A stretch of 64,000 nt of DNA. Source: Seongchinamella sediminis (lineage in GTDB: Bacteria > Pseudomonadota > Gammaproteobacteria > Pseudomonadales > Halieaceae). Under the pieces are notes generated by a model, which made no database searches, had not been told where the DNA came from, and saw only the letters and a list, made by a program, of their open reading frames with translations. Shown in pieces: positions 62,438 through 64,000 of the stretch. Position 1 is the first letter of the stretch; each line of letters begins with the position of its first letter. The stretch lies in the NCBI RefSeq assembly GCF_003457605.1, contig NZ_QRAN01000005.1, positions 186,001-250,000 of the forward strand, read 5' to 3'. The position numbers and the translations under genes are program-made.

Positions 62438-64000
62438 ATGCATGCATATCGACACAAGCAATTACTTTCCCGCGATATACAGCGTTTTGGCGGGGTTTCA
62501 TTCTGGTTGCTGTTTCGCTGCCTGCCGGCGCTGGTACTGGCCGCCTTGTCCCTGTTCATTCTCAGTGCCGCCACCGCCAGGGCGGAGTCCTCGCTGACTG
62601 AGCCGGGGGGAGGGCAGCTGATGCTGCGCAACGCGCAGGGGCAGAGTATCGCTGCCGTGGCCCAGCACACCAGCGTACAGCTGGAAATCACCGGCATGGT
62701 TGCCATCGTCACCCTGGAGCAGCAGTTCAGCAACCGCAGCAGTGAGTGGGTGGAGGGTGTGTACGCTTTCCCGCTGCCGGAACAGGCCGCGGTGCGGAGT
62801 ATGGAAATGCGGGTAGGGGAGCGGCGTATTATCGGTGAGATACGTGAGCGGGTCGCGGCGCAGGATATCTACCGCCAGGCAAAAGCCGCGGGCAAGAAGG
62901 CCTCATTGGTCGAGCAGCAACGCCCCAACCTGTTCAGCAACCGGGTGGCCAACATCGCCCCGGGCGAGTCAGTCAGCGTCAAACTCGAGTATGTGCAGGA
63001 AGTCAGCTATGACGCTGGCCAGTTTTCCCTGCGTCTGCCGACCACAATTACCCCGCGCTACATTCCGGGTATCAGCGCGGGCCGGAATTTATCGGCGGGC
63101 GGCGAGACGGTGGCAGTGCTGCCCGGCCTGGGCTGGGCGCAGCCGACCCAGCAAGTGCCGGATGCGGACCAGGTGACACCACTGTTGTACCCCCGGGAGG
63201 GTGACGACAACACGCCACTCAACCCCATGACGCTGAGCGCCCGGCTGGATATGGGCATGCCCCTGGCCGAAGTCCAGTCCCCCTACCATGATATTGCCTT
63301 GAGCCGCAGGGCGGGTGTTTACGAGATTGCGCTCGCCGCTGGCGTGGCTGAAATGGACCGGGATTTCGTGCTGCGCTGGACACCGGTGTCCGCCAACGCG
63401 CCGTCGGCCGCTTTCTTTACCGAACGGGTCGGCGGTGAATACTATGGCCTGTTGTTGCTGGTGCCGCCGACGCCCGAGCGGGCACCGGAACCGGCCCCAC
63501 GGGAAATCGTGTTCGTGATCGATACCTCCGGCTCCATGGGCGGTGTATCCATCCGCCAGGCCCGCGCAAGCCTGGTCCGTGCCCTGGGCCACCTGCGCCC
63601 CGAGGATCGCTTCAATATCATCCAGTTCAATTCCAGCCACCACGCCCTGTTCCGGCGCGCGCTTCCCGCCAGCAGGCATAACCTGCAACTGGCGGCAGAG
63701 TACGTGCGCCATCTGCAGGCCACCGGCGGTACCGAGATGATGCCGGCCCTGCAGACCGCCCTGACAGCGAACGTGGCGGCGGACGAACTCCACCCGCAGC
63801 CGGTCCTGCGCCAGGTGATCTTCATTACCGACGGCGCCGTCGGCAACGAGCGCGAGCTGTATGCGGAGATCGCGCAGCGCCTCGGCCCGAGCCGCCTGTT
63901 TACCGTCGGCATCGGCTCGGCGCCCAACAGCTGGTTCATGCGCAAGGCGGCGGAGTTTGGCCGCGGTAGCTACACCTATATCAGCGATGTCGATGAAGTC
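62438..64000 (+). CDS. VIT and von Willebrand A domain protein, likely sortase target (partial)
   Basis: An open frame of 521 residues that runs off the window end. It starts at an ATG with GGAGG seven bases upstream (62426-62430). An N-terminal signal peptide has a long basic lead and a hydrophobic core LVLAALSLFILSA, with cleavage near ARA-ES. A VIT domain covers about 60-190 (VTLEQQFSNRSSEWVEGVYAF), and a vWA domain starts near 355 with the MIDAS motif VIDTSGSMGG (Asp362). This fits the marine proteobacterial sortase target family, whose C-terminus should hold an LPxTG-like signal, and beside which a class GN sortase is expected beyond the window. Confidence 0.9.
   Translation, partial: MHAYRHKQLLSRDIQRFGGVSFWLLFRCLPALVLAALSLFILSAATARAESSLTEPGGGQLMLRNAQGQSIAAVAQHTSVQLEITGMVAIVTLEQQFSNRSSEWVEGVYAFPLPEQAAVRSMEMRVGERRIIGEIRERVAAQDIYRQAKAAGKKASLVEQQRPNLFSNRVANIAPGESVSVKLEYVQEVSYDAGQFSLRLPTTITPRYIPGISAGRNLSAGGETVAVLPGLGWAQPTQQVPDADQVTPLLYPREGDDNTPLNPMTLSARLDMGMPLAEVQSPYHDIALSRRAGVYEIALAAGVAEMDRDFVLRWTPVSANAPSAAFFTERVGGEYYGLLLLVPPTPERAPEPAPREIVFVIDTSGSMGGVSIRQARASLVRALGHLRPEDRFNIIQFNSSHHALFRRALPASRHNLQLAAEYVRHLQATGGTEMMPALQTALTANVAADELHPQPVLRQVIFITDGAVGNERELYAEIAQRLGPSRLFTVGIGSAPNSWFMRKAAEFGRGSYTYISDVDEV

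Noticed and set aside
1-64000. CRISPR arrays, insertion sequences, prophage genes, rRNA genes
   Set aside because: None was found: no regularly spaced direct repeats, no transposase or integrase motifs, no phage structural genes; composition is uniform apart from the short AT-rich patch before ihfB.

Overview
The window reads as one continuous stretch of chromosome from a GC-rich gammaproteobacterium. The order mtaD/ubiG/mupP/yciK, gyrA, serC, pheA, tyrA, aroA, cmk, rpsA, ihfB, then wbp-type genes, is that of Pseudomonas and its relatives. A sodium-pumping oxaloacetate decarboxylase (oadGAB) and the start of a dedicated sortase locus of the marine proteobacterial type point to a marine lineage, perhaps the Halieaceae/Cellvibrionales; that placement is inference. 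There is no prophage, CRISPR array, transposase or plasmid gene. Nearly all DNA is coding and genes are tightly packed, with many 1-4 base start/stop overlaps.

Layout. 1-5.4 kb: a GAPDH-like protein without the catalytic cysteine, a normal GAPDH and PEP carboxylase, translationally coupled, then a secreted SYLF protein. 5.4-8.3 kb: lutABC for L-lactate oxidation (minus strand). 8.3-15.4 kb: a 965-residue coiled-coil membrane protein of unknown role, a POT peptide transporter, an M28 peptidase lipoprotein and a small unknown protein. 15.4-19.9 kb: dusC, then oadGAB. 19.9-23.2 kb (minus): an NTF2-like protein, pdxJ, a periplasmic cyclophilin, an SH3/coiled-coil membrane protein and yciB. 23.2-27.4 kb: rnm, yciO, scpA, scpB, rluB. 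27.5-31 kb (minus): yciK, mupP, ubiG, mtaD. 31.3-44.6 kb: gyrA, the aromatic amino-acid genes serC-pheA-tyrA-aroA, then cmk, rpsA, ihfB, lapAB, pyrF and a ComEA-like protein. 44.7-48.7 kb: a three-gene remnant of an O-antigen locus. 48.7-55.4 kb: a small membrane protein, an iron alcohol dehydrogenase, a NagB-like/alpha-beta hydrolase fusion, a porin pseudogene, an M20 peptidase and an SDR. 55.5-59.5 kb: tRNA-Asn, uvrB, a sulfatase. 59.5 kb to the end: a histidine kinase and response regulator divergent from a VIT/vWA protein that runs off the window.

How the genes work together. The first operon ties lower glycolysis to anaplerotic oxaloacetate synthesis, and oadGAB can turn oxaloacetate decarboxylation into a sodium gradient. 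lutABC feeds lactate carbon in as pyruvate. serC to aroA form an aromatic and serine block. lapAB, the wbp-type genes and the sortase locus all concern the cell envelope.

The most noteworthy items are the GAPDH pseudoenzyme coupled to an active GAPDH, the divergent kinase/regulator/sortase-target locus with a candidate operator, a 164-base nested inverted repeat between rpsA and ihfB, the NagB-like/hydrolase fusion, the unknown 965-residue protein, a porin remnant hidden in an apparently empty gap, and short palindromic repeats flanking the aromatic genes. All family calls were made by reading motifs, without any database search.
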